Shown here: positions 9,758 through 20,718 of the stretch, piece after piece
Layout: every line of letters begins with the position of its first letter
How positions within the stretch are numbered: the first letter of the stretch is position 1
Assembly (NCBI RefSeq): GCF_905220565.1
Contig: NC_059409.1
Span: 1,247,501 to 1,311,500, forward strand
Direction of reading: 5' to 3'
Origin: Melitaea cinxia
Lineage: Eukaryota; Arthropoda; Insecta; Lepidoptera; Nymphalidae
DNA length: 64,000 nt
Notes under the pieces: model-generated
The model's input: the letters and a program-made list of their open reading frames with translations, nothing else
What the model was told of the DNA's origin: nothing
The model's database searches: none
Translations under genes and position numbers: made by a program

Positions 9758-10361
9758 TATGTTTAAAAATAAAGATAACAGTGTGTACCTACCGATGTAA
9801 GGAAAGTGTGTGCAATTCACAAACGGCAGAAGTGAAACTTCTGAAAAGTAGGAAGGTTGTAGGAGGGTAGGTCGTTTTGATTTGTTTTATTTACGATGAT
9901 CACGGTTTCGTGAAAAAGGTCGTAAGCGGCATGCAAAACGCGTCGCTTACGCGTTTTGGGCAGTAATATATTTCATCTTATCCTATCTTATATGATCATC
10001 ATTATGTATTTCTTTCCTTACTGTGACGCATTTTTGTGTCATCGAGTTTCATGGTTTGATTCTAAAGAAGTTTGACTTCTAAAAAAAATAATTAAAAAAT
10101 GTTGTCTTTATTTATGAAATATTCGTTATTTTATAAATTTTGTCTGTCGATTTTTATTTGTTTAAGTGTTTGAATCAATAGACTAGTCTAGCTAATTAGA
10201 CAACATGACCTTGTTTTCTCGAAGGTATATATGGTAGATACCATACATAGCGAAAATTGAGTGTTCTACTAGTATTTAAGCTAGAATATGCAAGCATAAA
10301 GCTAAAATATGCAAGTAACTATTTTTTCATTAAATAATTACTAAAATGTTTGTATATAACA
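9758..10361. other. Mostly nothing; interleaved inverted repeats at 9921-9958
   Basis: CGTAAGCG (9921-9928) pairs with CGCTTACG (9944-9951), and CAAAACG (9934-9940) with CGTTTTG (9952-9958), giving two interleaved inverted repeats. A short AAGCTA..ATATGCAAG duplication lies at 10277-10318. No coding frame. Confidence 0.45.
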
Positions 10362-10705
10362 AGATGGGGCACATCACGAAATATCCTGCTCAAAATCTGG
10401 AGCAGCCCGACTGGGGAAGCGTAATATCTACATCATACACACACGTTGTTGTAGGTAACAGCCGACTCATATAGTTACATTTTTTTTTCGATAAACTTAA
10501 AAGCACCGCGACCTTAAAGAAAATCATGGCTAACTAACACCGCTTTCAAGCAGCATTGTGTTCGTATGGCGATTAAGGTGACCAGAGCTCCCATGGGGAT
10601 TGAGGGTAAGTTTGGCAACGCGTTTACGATGTTTCCGGTGTTGCAGGCGTCTCTAATCTACGGTATTCCATTCCATCATGTGAGACGTACTCTTGTTGCT
10701 GATCA
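10362..10705 (+). mobile_element. Rep-C, degraded, split by a SINE-T scrap
   Basis: Left part has TATCCTGCTCAAAATCTGG and AGCAGCCCGACTGGGGAAG. From about 10433 to 10500 a reversed SINE-T tail intervenes. Right part has CGCTTTCAAGCAGCATTGTG, GTGACCAGAGCTCCCATGG and TGTTGCAGGCGTCT. Confidence 0.7.
10433..10500 (-). repeat. SINE-T tail fragment
   Basis: GTTGTAGGTAACAGCCGACT and TTTTTCGATAAACTT match the reversed SINE-T tail at 5755-5800. Confidence 0.55.
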
Positions 10706-10710
10706 TAATT

Positions 10711-10889
10711 AAAAATGAATGTTGCTAAGCGCATATATCGAGAATGGCTCGATCGATTCGGCTAATTAATTTTTTGTATGTTCCCTAAATCCCACTAAGG
10801 AGGGTTTTAATGCAAAAAAATAAATAAAAATAGGAATAATTTTTACTATTAACTTTTGACACAACGAAGTCTGTCCGGGTAGATAGTTG
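10711..10889 (+). mobile_element. Helitron-like element, subfamily 2
   Basis: ATGAATGTTGCTAAGCGCAT at the 5' end and ACAACGAAGTCTGTCCGGG then TAGATAGTT at the 3' end. Copies at 30966-31119 and 61936-62123 end AACTAGT and CAGCTAGT, so this copy's terminus is mutated. Confidence 0.6.
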
Positions 10890-12049
10890 TATATACGAGT
10901 AAAAAAGTATAAGTATGTATCTTATACCGTAGTCAATACCTTATAAGAGATATTGGAGAGAAGTTGTGTATTTCCGGGAGTTTTCCTGTTGCGAATATAG
11001 TAAATAAGATATCAAATGAAAAAGTACTCAGTTAAATATAATAAATAAAATACCAATCACGTGTCCCAGTTTCCTCTGTTATGATTTTCTTGATACTTTT
11101 GATTTTTTTGGTGTACTCGTATTTTTCGTTTCTGTACATTGAAGTGCGAAGTTATATAGCCTTTAATTTTTCAAAGTAAATAAATTTACATATTTGATAT
11201 CGTGTATTCTGAGTGTGTGATTTGGCTTTTTTTTGTAACTTTTTTTGGCATTGACATTTTGTTTTCGTTTACTACTTAAATTTAAAAAAATTTCTTTTTT
11301 TACTTTTAAAGCTATATACACATTACACAGTTATTTAATAAAAGCCTAATTTTTATGTATTTTTTTGTTCAGGCGTTGTTTTATTTTATAAATATTAAAT
11401 TTAACAATTGGAAGATTTCATAAAATATTGTTCCTATACAAATTTATTTATTAATTAGAAATCGATAGCCACGTAAAACTTTGAAACAAAGGCAGAGGAA
11501 ATATTTTACTAATCCGGCTTAAGACCGCATCACTGAACTTGGCGAAATTTAACGAGACTTCTAAAACGTCTGATTTAAATGTGAAATTGATTTTATTCAA
11601 ACAAACTCAATAATAAATTACCAACTAGAGAACAATAGCGAGAAATTGTATTAAATTTATTTACCTATAGCTTATTTTATCTTAAATCTTAATGAATGAG
11701 TGTGTTTAGGTAGACTGGCTCCTTCCGGCACGGGAGTTTCCTTCCTTTATTTAATTGAAGTTATGTATTGATTATTGATGAAATTAATTTTATTTAATTT
11801 TATTTTTAACATTATTTATTTCAAATCCCGACCCTACATAGGCTCAAAACAAAACTCGAGAATCCCAAACAGATACTAGCCTAATCCGACTACCCTTTGA
11901 CATAACCTCCTTATATTATTTTAGATTAATTATCAATAACAATAGGGTAGAACAAAAATTTACCTGACATTGTAGATCTACTGTGACCGCTGATCTTACG
12001 ACTTGCACTCCCACAAAGCCTTACACAAAGCAAAGTTTTCTGCCCTAAT
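10890..12049. other. Nothing recognised
   Basis: AT-rich unique-looking sequence of over 1 kb without a sustained frame or matching repeat. Confidence 0.4.
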
Positions 12050-12054
12050 TTAAC

Positions 12055-12133
12055 GATTCTCATAACATAAGCTAAGCTCCACTCAGATATTGGCAAATCC
12101 TTCAGGGAGCCAAAGTAAAAGAAGAAGAAGTAC
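12055..12133 (+). repeat. LINE 3' end with (AAG)n tail
   Basis: AGCTCCACTCAGATATTGGC, AAATCCTTCAGGGAGCC and AAGAAGAAG resemble the 69-bp insertion at 36203-36271. Confidence 0.55.
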
Positions 12134-12242
12134 TGTGACCGAGTATCGAAATGTAGGAATACAACAACGAGATTTGACGAGATTCCCCAAATAATAAACG
12201 AGATAGAATCTCGTAAAAGTTCTTAAAATAGGGATTGTGGTT

Positions 12243-12323
12243 TTCTTGTATGTAAATGTGTGATGTTCCTATGGAGTGGCGTAGTCCTTATGGACTAAAA
12301 CTCCTTAAATAAAGAAAAAAAAA
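12243..12323 (+). mobile_element. Short retroposon copy with TSD
   Basis: An 81-bp insert ending CTTAAATAAAG and poly(A), flanked by the perfect direct repeat GGATTGTGGTT (12232-12242 and 12324-12334). A 5'-truncated retrotransposition product; the parent is not identified. Confidence 0.75.
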
Positions 12324-12394
12324 GGATTGTGGTTGGCAGTAATCCTGGATTCCAAGGCTGTGGATTCGATTTCAGCCCTAACTTTAGGTGATAT

Positions 12395-12488
12395 TTATAT
12401 ACCTATAAGTTGTGTATATGTATGTATTAAACGGTTAACTAAAGCATAGCAACTAAATTGTTTACACTAGGAACAGACGATCGCATGT
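12395..12488 (+). repeat. SINE-T 3' fragment
   Basis: TTATATACCTATAAG, then AACAGACGATCGCATGTG, matches the SINE-T tail in forward orientation. Confidence 0.45.
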
Positions 12489-12495
12489 GATTTTT

Positions 12496-12937
12496 TACTG
12501 ACTTCAAAAAAGGAGGAGGTTCTCGATTCGATTGTATTTTTTTATGTATGTTACCTCAGAACTTTTGACTGGATGGACCGATTTCGATGTTTTTTTTAAA
12601 TCCCATTTTTAAGTCCCATTTAAATTTAATTGAGATGTTTTTGGTACATTTTGAGCTATCGCTAATAATGCATATTTACTATCGTTTGTCGGTCTACTAT
12701 GTATTATACATAAAAACTTTTTAGTGCGTGTACCGACTTTGATAAAAAAATTTAAATCAAAAGATGATATGTCAAGTGATCCCATCAAATATTTAAATTT
12801 GATAGAGATCTGCTGAGTAATTTATGAGTTATTTCTAATAATGCTTATTTATTTGATTATTTTTTCGTGTTCCTGTACATTTTAATACCGGTCGATGTAA
12901 TTAATGTCGGTTTTCTTGCGTTTGCAAGCGAACATAT
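12496..12937 (+). mobile_element. HINE, short copy
   Basis: Starts TACTGACTTCAAAAAAGG, contains GGATGGACCGATTTCGATG and ends GTCGATGTAATTAATGTCGG, TTTGCAAGCGAACATAT. Both termini are diverged. Confidence 0.75.
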
Positions 12938-13444
12938 AAAAAAAATTAATACTTTCTTAAACATTCTAAAAATGTATAAACTTTTAGATTACAAAATCAT
13001 TAAACAAACATAGTATCTACATCTAACTAAGTTCAGACTTGTCTTAGTCTATTATAAATTTCAAAACACGTTTCTGTTTAAATAACCAAAAATAAAATCA
13101 AGATTACACATTGATTTTTATAACCCCAAGTCGAATTAAGCCGTAAAAATTTTAAACTATTGCGTCATAAGGCTATAACGAAAAACTAAATCACTATAAT
13201 GTTATAGCAAAACATATTCAACAATATAAGAAATAAGGTTTAAATTAAAATTTTCGTATTGAAAGTAGCACGAGTTAAATAGCAGGTATTCTATGCAATT
13301 GATAGTCAAATCATGTCCGTTTGTATGAGAGTCCTCGGAAGACAATGACGTATTCTAGTTCTTGACACTTGGTTTGTTTGTGTGAAGCTGTCTTACTGTC
13401 CCTCTTTTGCTCTATAATTCATTGCGAAGTTATAGCTACCATTG
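12938..13444. other. Nothing recognised
   Basis: AT-rich, no supported feature. Confidence 0.4.
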
Positions 13445-13500
13445 AATCAGCCTGCAACATCCCACTGGGCTTAGGCCTCTTTGCCCATATACGAAAGTTA
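13445..13500 (-). repeat. SINE-A tail fragment
   Basis: TCAGCCTGCAACATCCCACT and TTAGGCCTCTTTGCCCAT. Confidence 0.65.
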
Positions 13501-13597
13501 CATCTAGATTTTTAAATGAAGCAAAAACCAAATCGTCAAATTAAAGATGTTCTTTATGACAGCATAGTAGCTGTAGATTATTATTATTTTTGATTGA

Positions 13598-13670
13598 TCT
13601 TTGGCGCGAACTTGTGGAGGCCTATGTCCAGCAGTGGACTGCGATAGGCTGAAATGAAGTGAAGTGATTC
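13598..13670 (+). repeat. SINE-B tail fragment
   Basis: GGCGCGAACTTGTGGAGG, CCTATGTCCAGCAGTGGACT, GATAGGCTGAAATGAAGTGA. Confidence 0.75.
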
Positions 13671-13755
13671 ATTCATTTCATTCATTTTAAGATTTAAATC
13701 ATATGTGGATACAAAACTGTAACGCTAATTTAACTAACTGGAAATTTTAGCTCAT

Positions 13756-13815
13756 TAACCGACTTCAAAACAAAAGGAGGTTATCGATTCGACTGTATTT
13801 TTTATGTATATTACC
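13756..13815 (+). repeat. HINE 5' end fragment
   Basis: TAACCGACTTCAAAACAAAA, GGTTATCGATTCGACTGTA and TATGTATATTACCTCAGG, then the similarity stops. Confidence 0.7.
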
Positions 13816-13850
13816 TCAGGAAACAAAATTATGTTTCCAAGGTTCCGATT

Positions 13851-14466
13851 ATACTACGTAGTATGTAGCGCCCGTTATATGGATAAGTTACCCTAGACCT
13901 CTGACCTACCTGCGATCTACCCTTGAGTTTGAGAGGGTCGAGTGCGGTTTTAAGAGGACATTGATACTCGTTGTTTTATTCCTCATCTTTCAATGAGGTA
14001 GAAAATCGATTATCTACCTCAGTGGAAGGTGGGTTGCGATTTTTGTTCCGAGCTTAAGTATAGTATTGATATAAAATAATTAGTGAAAAAATATATATTA
14101 TTTCTTAACTTTATGGAAAAATTTAATAACAAATATTTTACATTTATTTTTAAATCGTCATCGAAATTAAAATTGGGTAAATCACAATTACGATACGGAT
14201 GGGTCAAATAGTTACAGTTGGTATCTATTGCCCTTTTCATTAAACGACGCCATTCAACCGAGTGATTAAACGTTAATTATCAGAGTGGTTAACTTTATTC
14301 TCACGACGCGACGTAATTGTCAGTTACACGTTAAATGTTGATTTCGTGTCATATATTCACAATTACGTTAATTAACTACCGGATAAATATTTATCAGATA
14401 ATCGCATAAAGTAATGATAAAAAATGTTAATAATTACATAAAAATTGTATTAGTAATAGTTGTAGA
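13851..14466. other. GC-richer block (13851-14045), then AT-rich sequence
   Basis: TGTAGCGCCCGTTATATGG followed by TACCCTAGACCTCTGACC and GAGAGGGTCGAGTGCGG. It could be an LTR fragment but no partner copy is in the window. 14046-14466 shows nothing recognisable. Confidence 0.3.
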
Positions 14467-14702
14467 ATAATTGTGTTTGCTCGATAACGAAAACAACCGA
14501 CTTCAATTACATCGACAAGTAATACAACGTAAGTAGACGTAAAAAATTAACAAACTCATTAGTCGTCACTACGATTTTCGAGGTTTCCCCTCGATTTCTC
14601 TGGGATTCCATTATCAGATCCTGGCTTCCTTACCATGGTACCAAACTAGAGATATCTCCTTTCCATCAAAATCGGTTCATAAACGTCGAAACTATCCCTG
14701 AA

Positions 14703-14769
<67 letters not shown>

Positions 14770-14809
14770 GGTCGAATTGAGTAACCTCCTTCTTTTTTGA
14801 AGTTGGTTA
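14467..14809 (-). mobile_element. HINE variant, reverse, with (AT)n
   Basis: Left end ATAATTGTGTTTGCTCG, then ACCGACTTCAATTACATCG. Middle includes ATCAGATCCTGGCTTCC. The right side has AATCGGTTCATAAACG, a long (AT)n tract, GTCGAATTGAGTAACCTCC and AAGTTGGTTA. Confidence 0.8.
14705..14765. repeat. (AT)n microsatellite inside HINE
   Basis: About 30 AT repeats, in the subterminal 5' part of the HINE, the same relative place as the tract in the copy at 22412-22926. Confidence 0.9.
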
Positions 14810-14882
14810 AAAATATGATCCAAGTCTGTTGTTAAAATTTGCGAGATTAGAATTTTTTAACGTTTCTCTTTATTTTGAATTA

Positions 14883-15318
14883 TAACCGACTTCAAAAAAG
14901 GAGGCTCTCAAGTCGAATGTATTTTTTATGTCTGTGAACTCATAATGACAAACAAAAGATCTCACAGTGTAGGCTTAACACGTTAGGATCTCTTTCTGAT
15001 TATCCGCCAACATACATGAGAGCAGCGTGGTGGATTAAGCTCTGATTTTTCTCCTACATGGGGAAAGAGGTCTATGCCCAGCAGTGGGTTACAGGTTCAA
15101 GCGTGAGCACATAATAATTTACTGTATACATAAATTTTTACCTTTTTTTTATTCGAAAGCTGGCTGTGTTTAGGTTGTAATTTAAAATATTTTAATTATG
15201 AAATTTTGAGCGAAGTCTGACAAATCGTTTTTGAGATATTATAAATGGTCACGATTTTCTTGTTTTATTACTTATAAATGAAATTGAAGAAGGTTTTTGT
15301 TTGATAACAAACGTAATT
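14883..15318 (+). mobile_element. HINE, split by SINE-A 3' part
   Basis: Left end TAACCGACTTCAAAAAAGG; right part from about 15120 has ATTCGAAAGCTGGCTG, GAAATTGAAGAAGG and TTTGATAACAAACGTAATTT. Confidence 0.65.
14950..15108 (+). repeat. SINE-A 3' part inside HINE
   Basis: GAGCAGCGTGGTGGATTAAG, CCTACATGGGGAAAGAGG and TCTATGCCCAGCAGTGGG. Confidence 0.75.
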
Positions 15319-15755
15319 TTATCTTTTGCATATTCTTTTTTTATTTTCTGAATACAATCTAAATTTTACACTTAAACAATGCTTTTAAGGTAAGAATAGG
15401 TCGTAGCAAGATAATCACTTAATGTCTTGTTAAAAAAAATGTATATATAAATAACGACGAGGTAACAGGCTTTTACTATGATGACGGTGATGGTGAATGT
15501 TTAAATGAATGTAATTAAAACTACTAAGGGCTAGCCATCAGTTTGACTGGATATTTGAATCAGTAAGCAGCAATATGGGATGAAAAAAAATATTATTTCT
15601 TTTTTTATGTGTATGTTTTAGAATAATGAATCAAATGAGTAGACATTAAAACAAATAAAAACATTAAGAAGGTTGAAGACCGTAACACATACGAGTATAC
15701 AACTAAGTTATGAAAATTAGAGTCTTTGTAGCTTATGTGTACATAATTATCAAAT
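15319..15755. other. Nothing recognised
   Basis: AT-rich; no supported feature. Confidence 0.4.
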
Positions 15756-15826
15756 ACTAGATGTGCTTCGCATTAATTTGAGGAAAGAATATACTAAAAT
15801 TTTATAGCCAATAGCCTTCCTTGGTA
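15756..15826 (-). repeat. Helitron 3' end fragment
   Basis: Starts ACTAGATGTGCTTCGCAT (reversed CTAGT end), then ATAGCCAATAGCCTTCCTTG, typical of insect non-autonomous Helitrons. Confidence 0.5.
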
Positions 15827-15834
15827 AATGTATC

Positions 15835-16141
15835 GCTTCAGCCTGTATTATCCCACTGCTGGGCATAGGCCTTTTTTCCTATGTAGGAGAAGAATCACTG
15901 CTTAATTCACCACGCTGCTCCATTGCGGGTTGGCGGATATATTCCCTACTATGAGTAACGATCGCTATCAGGTGTATATGATAACAACCGGGACCGGCTT
16001 AACGTGCTCTCCGAGGCACGGTGGTACGGCAACCATCTGTATGGCCAATACAAATGTTTGTCATGTGTGAGGAACCCGCAACCGCCAGCGCACCAGCTAC
16101 AATACAGTGCCGTGACCTTTGCGCCAAGGCGTCGACGGCGG
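15835..16141 (-). mobile_element. SINE-A, reverse, slightly deleted
   Basis: TCGCTTCAGCCTGTATTATC, GGATATATTCCCTACTATGA, ending with the head GCGCCAAGGCGTCGACGG. A small deletion removes the GACTGCACAAACACCC part. Confidence 0.85.
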
Positions 16142-16916
16142 TAAATTGATCATCCAACACAAAATAATTTAATTCTAATAATATAATAATAACAATAATT
16201 TCTCAATACAAACCAGTCGTTTTTGAAATTAGGGCACTTAATCAAGCAAACTCACCAGCTTTATATTAATATGGATAAAAAAAATATTATTTCCTTCTTA
16301 AGTATGTATAGGTTTTGAACTCTAACACATCAAACATACGAATACATGAACATGACAACGAAATAACGTTACCCTTCATTCGAGTTACAATCGGTTACAT
16401 ATAAATTCAAAGAGCTCGACAATTTTACAGCTCTCTTCACAGAACTAATTGTGATCATCGTTTCTCCTTCAATTAAATTTTTCTCAATCCATTTGTCTTC
16501 AAGAGTTATTGTCAACTTGTTAAGCTTACGACGTTGCAGACGAACGAGGGTAAAAGAAATTATATCGTTAGTGAAGACGTTTTAAAATGGGTCGAATATT
16601 ATTTTAATTTGATTGTATTATTTTGCTTCCATTCGCGAATTTTAATAAGCTGTTTTTTCAATAAATATATATCTATTTAAAATTGTTTTGTTCATTCTTT
16701 TGATACAAATTGGAAGCATGTTTTTGTTGTTAACATCATTGAGTATTGCTCTACAAATATTAGTGGGTTGATGGATGTGGTATGATATTGAGTAGTGGAG
16801 ACTTTTTCATTTTTCCCGTGTTATCGATTATGTGTCGCTGCATATTGGAAATTATAATTAAGAAAAAAAAAATCATTGAATCAAGTACATTTTAAGAAAA
16901 CATAAACTTCGCTTCG
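16142..16916. other. Nothing recognised
   Basis: AT-rich; 16430-16560 has short stop-free stretches on the minus strand but nothing I can name. Confidence 0.35.
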
Positions 16917-16966
16917 ATTCAGCGATTCGCAGTCCACTGCTAGACTTGGACCTAGACCGAAATTAC
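16917..16966 (-). repeat. SINE-B tail remnant
   Basis: GATTCGCAGTCCACTGCTAG and ACTTGGACCT. Confidence 0.45.
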
Positions 16967-16994
16967 CGGCAAATAATTGGTTGTCCTAATATAC

Positions 16995-17289
16995 ACACAC
17001 AGTAGGGTAGGGCACAGCAGGAATTTCCTGCTCAAAATATGGAGCAGCCCGACTGGGGTAGTAAGTACCTCGAGCTTACAGAAGATCACAGCTAAATAAT
17101 ACTGTTTTCAAGCAGTATTGTGTTCCTGTTGGTGAGTAAGGTGACCAGAGCTTCTGGGGGGATTGGGGATTGGGTCGGCAACGCGCTTGCGATGCTTCTG
17201 GTGTTGCAGGCGTCTATAAGCTACGGTAATCGCTTACCATCAGGTGAGCCGTACGCTTGTTTGCCGACCTAGTGATATAAAAAAAAAAT
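16995..17289 (+). mobile_element. Rep-C, near full length
   Basis: Starts GTAGGGCACAGCAGG. The near-palindrome AGCAGGAATTTCCTGCT follows, then GGAGCAGCCCGACTGGGG, TGTTGGTGAGTAAGGTGACC, CGGCAACGCGCTTGCGATG, GCGTCTATAAGCTACGG, and the end GCCGACCTAGTGATAT plus poly(A). No ORF; a poly(A) retroposon of unknown LINE partner. Confidence 0.85.
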
Positions 17290-17314
17290 ACATACATTTT
17301 ATATATTATTTTTC

Positions 17315-17472
17315 AAAAGAGTAGCTGCGGAGTTTCTTGCCAATTTTTCTCTGCAGAATCTATATTCCGAATCGGTGGTAGCTTTGCTTTTACAAAAATA
17401 ATAATTTATTTTTAAAGTTTTAATTTGTAAAATGACGACTCGAAACTGCTCTTGGGGTCTGTTTGATTTTGA
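17315..17472 (+). repeat. LINE 3' UTR fragment
   Basis: GAGTTTCTTGCCAATTTTTC, CGAATCGGTGGTAGCTTTG, ACTGCTCTTGGGGTC and a TTTGATTTTGAT end. Related sequence is at 44895-45000 and, reversed, at 60985-61085. A 3' end with TTTTGA repeats is common in lepidopteran LINEs. Confidence 0.6.
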
Positions 17473-17679
17473 TAGTTCAATTAGTTTCTTTTCTGTTCCT
17501 ATTTTAGTTTTTTTCTCTTTAAATACGATTATCTGACGACTAACTACATTAAAAAGATTGGAAATAAATAGAAGAATGCTAATTAGCGGTTTGAAATTAC
17601 GAAGAGTTTATCCTATTGGAATGTTTTTATTTGAAAAAAATAGTTCTGCTTGGTAAAGTGTTTTTGATGCTAACTTATT

Positions 17680-17905
17680 TTTACGCTTGTGATTATTTTA
17701 TAATCAGTCGACCAATTGAACTATTATATTACTCATCATCAGTTAACCAAATCATAAGACGTTTGACACTTGTGTTTATTTTATAGTTAATTGATCAACT
17801 AAACTACATATTATTAATCATCAGTTAACGAAATAACAATACACTTTACGCTTGTATTTATTTTATAGCAATTCGATTAACTAACGTTCCACAATTATAG
17901 TTTAA
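17680..17905. repeat. Tandem repeat, period 82-83 bp, about 2.7 copies
   Basis: CGCTTGT or CACTTGT followed by TTATTTTATA and, in the first two units, ATCATCAGTTAAC. The CTTGT cores start near 17686, 17768 and 17851. Confidence 0.75.
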
Positions 17906-18959
17906 ATCTTTACCGTAATTACGGAAGATTTTTAAACTGTTTGTTTTTTTTTTTTGTTACGGAAACATGTATCTAGTGTAGCGATTAGGGCGTGATGGGA
18001 AAACTCGAGTAGATTGATAAGATTAGTTAAATTACTTCCTTTATCACGTAAAGAAGCATATATTAGAGATCTTGATCCTGGTAATTAATTATTTTGTAAT
18101 TTTAAGGTTTTTGTACTTTTAATTAACTTAACAATAATAATCACATTCAAAGTTATGCTATTTTGTGTTAAAAAGTGTTTCTAAGGCCTATTTGAATCCA
18201 AAAAAATCGATTTAAAAACTTGTCACAAAAAATGACTTGTCACAGAAAGTGTGATCTGCTCATGACAATTATTTGTAACCATAACCCTCACAGGCGTTTG
18301 TCTTATGCATTGATGTTTTTGTTACTTCCGGACCACCGACATAGAGTTTCAAGCTACTAGGAGCCGCTTTAGGGCGCTTTTTGCTTATAAGTATTATGGA
18401 TTATGTTCCTAACTAACAATCATAGGCATAACATATTTTTTTAAATGTAATTACAAAACAAGTTTAGCGTTTTTATTTATATCGACCAACATGACACTTC
18501 TAATTTGAGCCATAGCGTGATATTTTAAAGCCCATGGCATTAATGACGGCCTATCCCATTTTTGATAACGACTATAATTACCATTTTGATTTGATTTGAT
18601 TTTGACACCGATAATTCCCTTTTTGTGCAGTGATTTGTGTACAATAAATTGCTAAATTAATTTTGATAATTTAGTAATCATGAGATAGGTACTTTATTGA
18701 GAAATAACGTAGGATATGAAAACGTGAAGATCATGGCTGATAGTTTGGTAGCTAAATATACTTTTATGAGGCTAAATCCATCACATATTCCATCAGACTC
18801 TCTGTTTTAAAAGTAGAAACAAGGGTAGTAGTTATACCAACTGTGATTTTGAAAAAAAAAATAAGCAAAATATTAAAATAAAATCTCACTCACAAAAACA
18901 ATAGCACACAGCTATAGATGTAATACAATCAAAATCCTATCCGGATACACAAACACTCA
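17906..18959. other. Nothing recognised
   Basis: AT-rich unique-looking sequence. 18290-18380 is slightly GC-richer without a long frame. Confidence 0.4.
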
Positions 18960-19115
18960 CACACATACACACACATCGCTACACAAATCAGTTTTCTTGT
19001 CACGGATGCGTATGCGCAGTTCGAAGAACGCGTGCGTGATCGTTGACTGCGCATCGAGCACTGCGGTCGTGTGTCTATCGGTCACATGGCTCGAGCTTTC
19101 TCGGAAACGGGAGCT
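18960..19115 (+). promoter_or_regulatory. CpG-rich patch, possible promoter
   Basis: A CA-rich run leads into AATCAGTTTTC (arthropod Initiator-like TCAGT) and CGGATGCGTATGCGCAG, AACGCGTGCGTGATCG, TGCGCATCGAGCACTGCGG. CpG density is far above the surroundings and no other copy is visible. There is no protein match, so promoter or 5' exon is only a possibility. Confidence 0.25.
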
Positions 19116-19187
19116 TTTGTGTTTTTTTGTTTGTTATTGATACTTTTGTAATTATTGTGATTTATGTGTTAAATATAGATATTTTTG

Positions 19188-19362
19188 AAATAAAATTTCT
19201 TTACGCACGCTTGACTTGGGCAGTAAGCTGGTGAATGCGTGACGAGAGCGTTACGAAAAGTGTTATCGGGCGAGGCGAACGGAAGTTGAGAGGGAGATGT
19301 AAGTTAGATGGAGCTAAAGGTGTTCTACTTTGGTCGTGTGGTCTAAATCACACTCGTTTTTC
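19188..19362 (+). repeat. Rep-D, most complete copy
   Basis: AATTTCTTTACGCACGC, GTGAATGCGTGACGAGAGCG, CGGGCGAGGCGAACGG, GAGAGGGAGATGTAAGTTAG, and the end GGTCTAAATCACACTCG. Confidence 0.75.
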
Positions 19363-19415
19363 GATTAAATGGTGTTGGAAAAAATTTCGTTACGAAAAAA
19401 AATTGTTATTGTAAT

Positions 19416-19458
19416 ATGGTGTGGTATGTATGTATAGGTATGGTATGGTATGGTGGTT
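19416..19458. repeat. GGTAT-rich simple repeat
   Basis: Irregular GGTATGGTATGGTATGG-type tract. Confidence 0.7.
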
Positions 19459-19565
19459 TGAGACTCGTAAAGGTTAGTTTTTTGTTCATTTATATCTTTA
19501 GCGAAGATTTCATTAACAAATTGCTAATGTACAATTCCGCATCTCCAATTTGTAATCTTCATTCA

Positions 19566-19727
19566 TCATTACAGCCTATACAGTCCACTGCTGGACATAG
19601 GCCTCCACAAGTTTACGCCAAAAATAACGTGAACTCACTTGTTTTGCCCATAGTCACCACGCTGGGCAGGCGGCTTGGTGACCGCAGGGCTGGCTTTGTC
19701 GCACCGAAGACGCTGCTGCCCGTCTTC
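19566..19727 (-). mobile_element. SINE-B 3' half
   Basis: TACAGCCTATACAGTCCACT to GAAGACGCTGCTGCCCG; the 5' half is missing, as in a 5'-truncated insertion. Confidence 0.82.
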
Positions 19728-19926
19728 TTGTATTGGTCATTTTATTTTTCTCTCAAAAATAGATCATTTTGTTTTTCTAATATTTAAGTACTCTGTAAGC
19801 ACTATTATAGGTCCCTATAGAATAAATCTCACAATATCTATGTATATATCATAGCCTCATAACTAGATATGAGAATTTTAGTCTGCATTTGTACATGTTT
19901 TATGAGATTTTTTTCCATATGGGTAA

Positions 19927-20263
19927 ACTGCCGCGTTGGAGCAACAGTCACAGCACTGGTTTGTGGCTGTTGTGCTGGCGGTTGCGGACTCGATCCCTGC
20001 ACATGGCATACATTTTTGTATTGGTCATAGAGATGTTTGCCGTGGTCTGGTTGTTTGTGCAGTGCTCCCCACCGTGCCTCGACGAACACGTTAAGCCGTC
20101 GGTTGCGGTTGTTATCATGTACACCTGATAGCGATCGTTACTCAAAGTAGGGAATATATCCGCCAACCCGCATTTAAGCACCGTGCATTAAGCTCTTATT
20201 TTTCTCCTGCATAGGGAAAGAGGCCTATGCCCAGCAGTGGGATATTACAGGCTGAAGCGTAAA
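19927..20263 (+). mobile_element. SINE-A, full length
   Basis: Head CTGCCGCGTTGGAGCAACAG with diverged B box (GACTCGATCCC), body TCATGTACACCTGATAGCG, tail CCTATGCCCAGCAGTGGG, TATTACAGGCTGAAGCG. Confidence 0.88.
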
Positions 20264-20603
20264 TTGCAAAGTGTATAGTTAAATAGGTATAAATTATGGT
20301 GTTATTGGCCATGAAAACTTTAAAGCTCATAAGTTGGTTATGCAAAAACATCAACTTCCCTTTGATAAGATTATGGATAATTAATGTGATTAGGAAACAT
20401 GGCTTTTGAGTAATTTAATCAGATTATACAGATCTTTGATAAGCGATTCCGTTCATATTTAAATTATTACAAGAAAAATATTCTAAATGACTTGTTAAGA
20501 GTTTTTTATCATACCGGTAGTCGGTAAGTATTTAGTGTCATTTAGGATTCACTACGCAATAATGTGAAACAGGATTAAAATACTGGACATAATAACCCGG
20601 TCG

Positions 20604-20685
20604 ATTTCAGACTGTATTCCCACAGCTGGGCATAGGCTTCTTTCTCCATGTAGGAGAAGGATCGGACGACGCTCCACTGATGTAA
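20604..20685 (-). repeat. SINE-A tail fragment
   Basis: CAGACTGTATTCCCACAGCT and TGTAGGAGAAGGATCG. Confidence 0.7.
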
Positions 20686-20718
20686 ATACATTATTATATT
20701 ACACAAGATATATTCTGT

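Noticed and set aside
9921..9958. H-type RNA pseudoknot
   Set aside because: No nucleotide is left to span the second stem (the third loop would be zero), so both stems cannot form together at full length.
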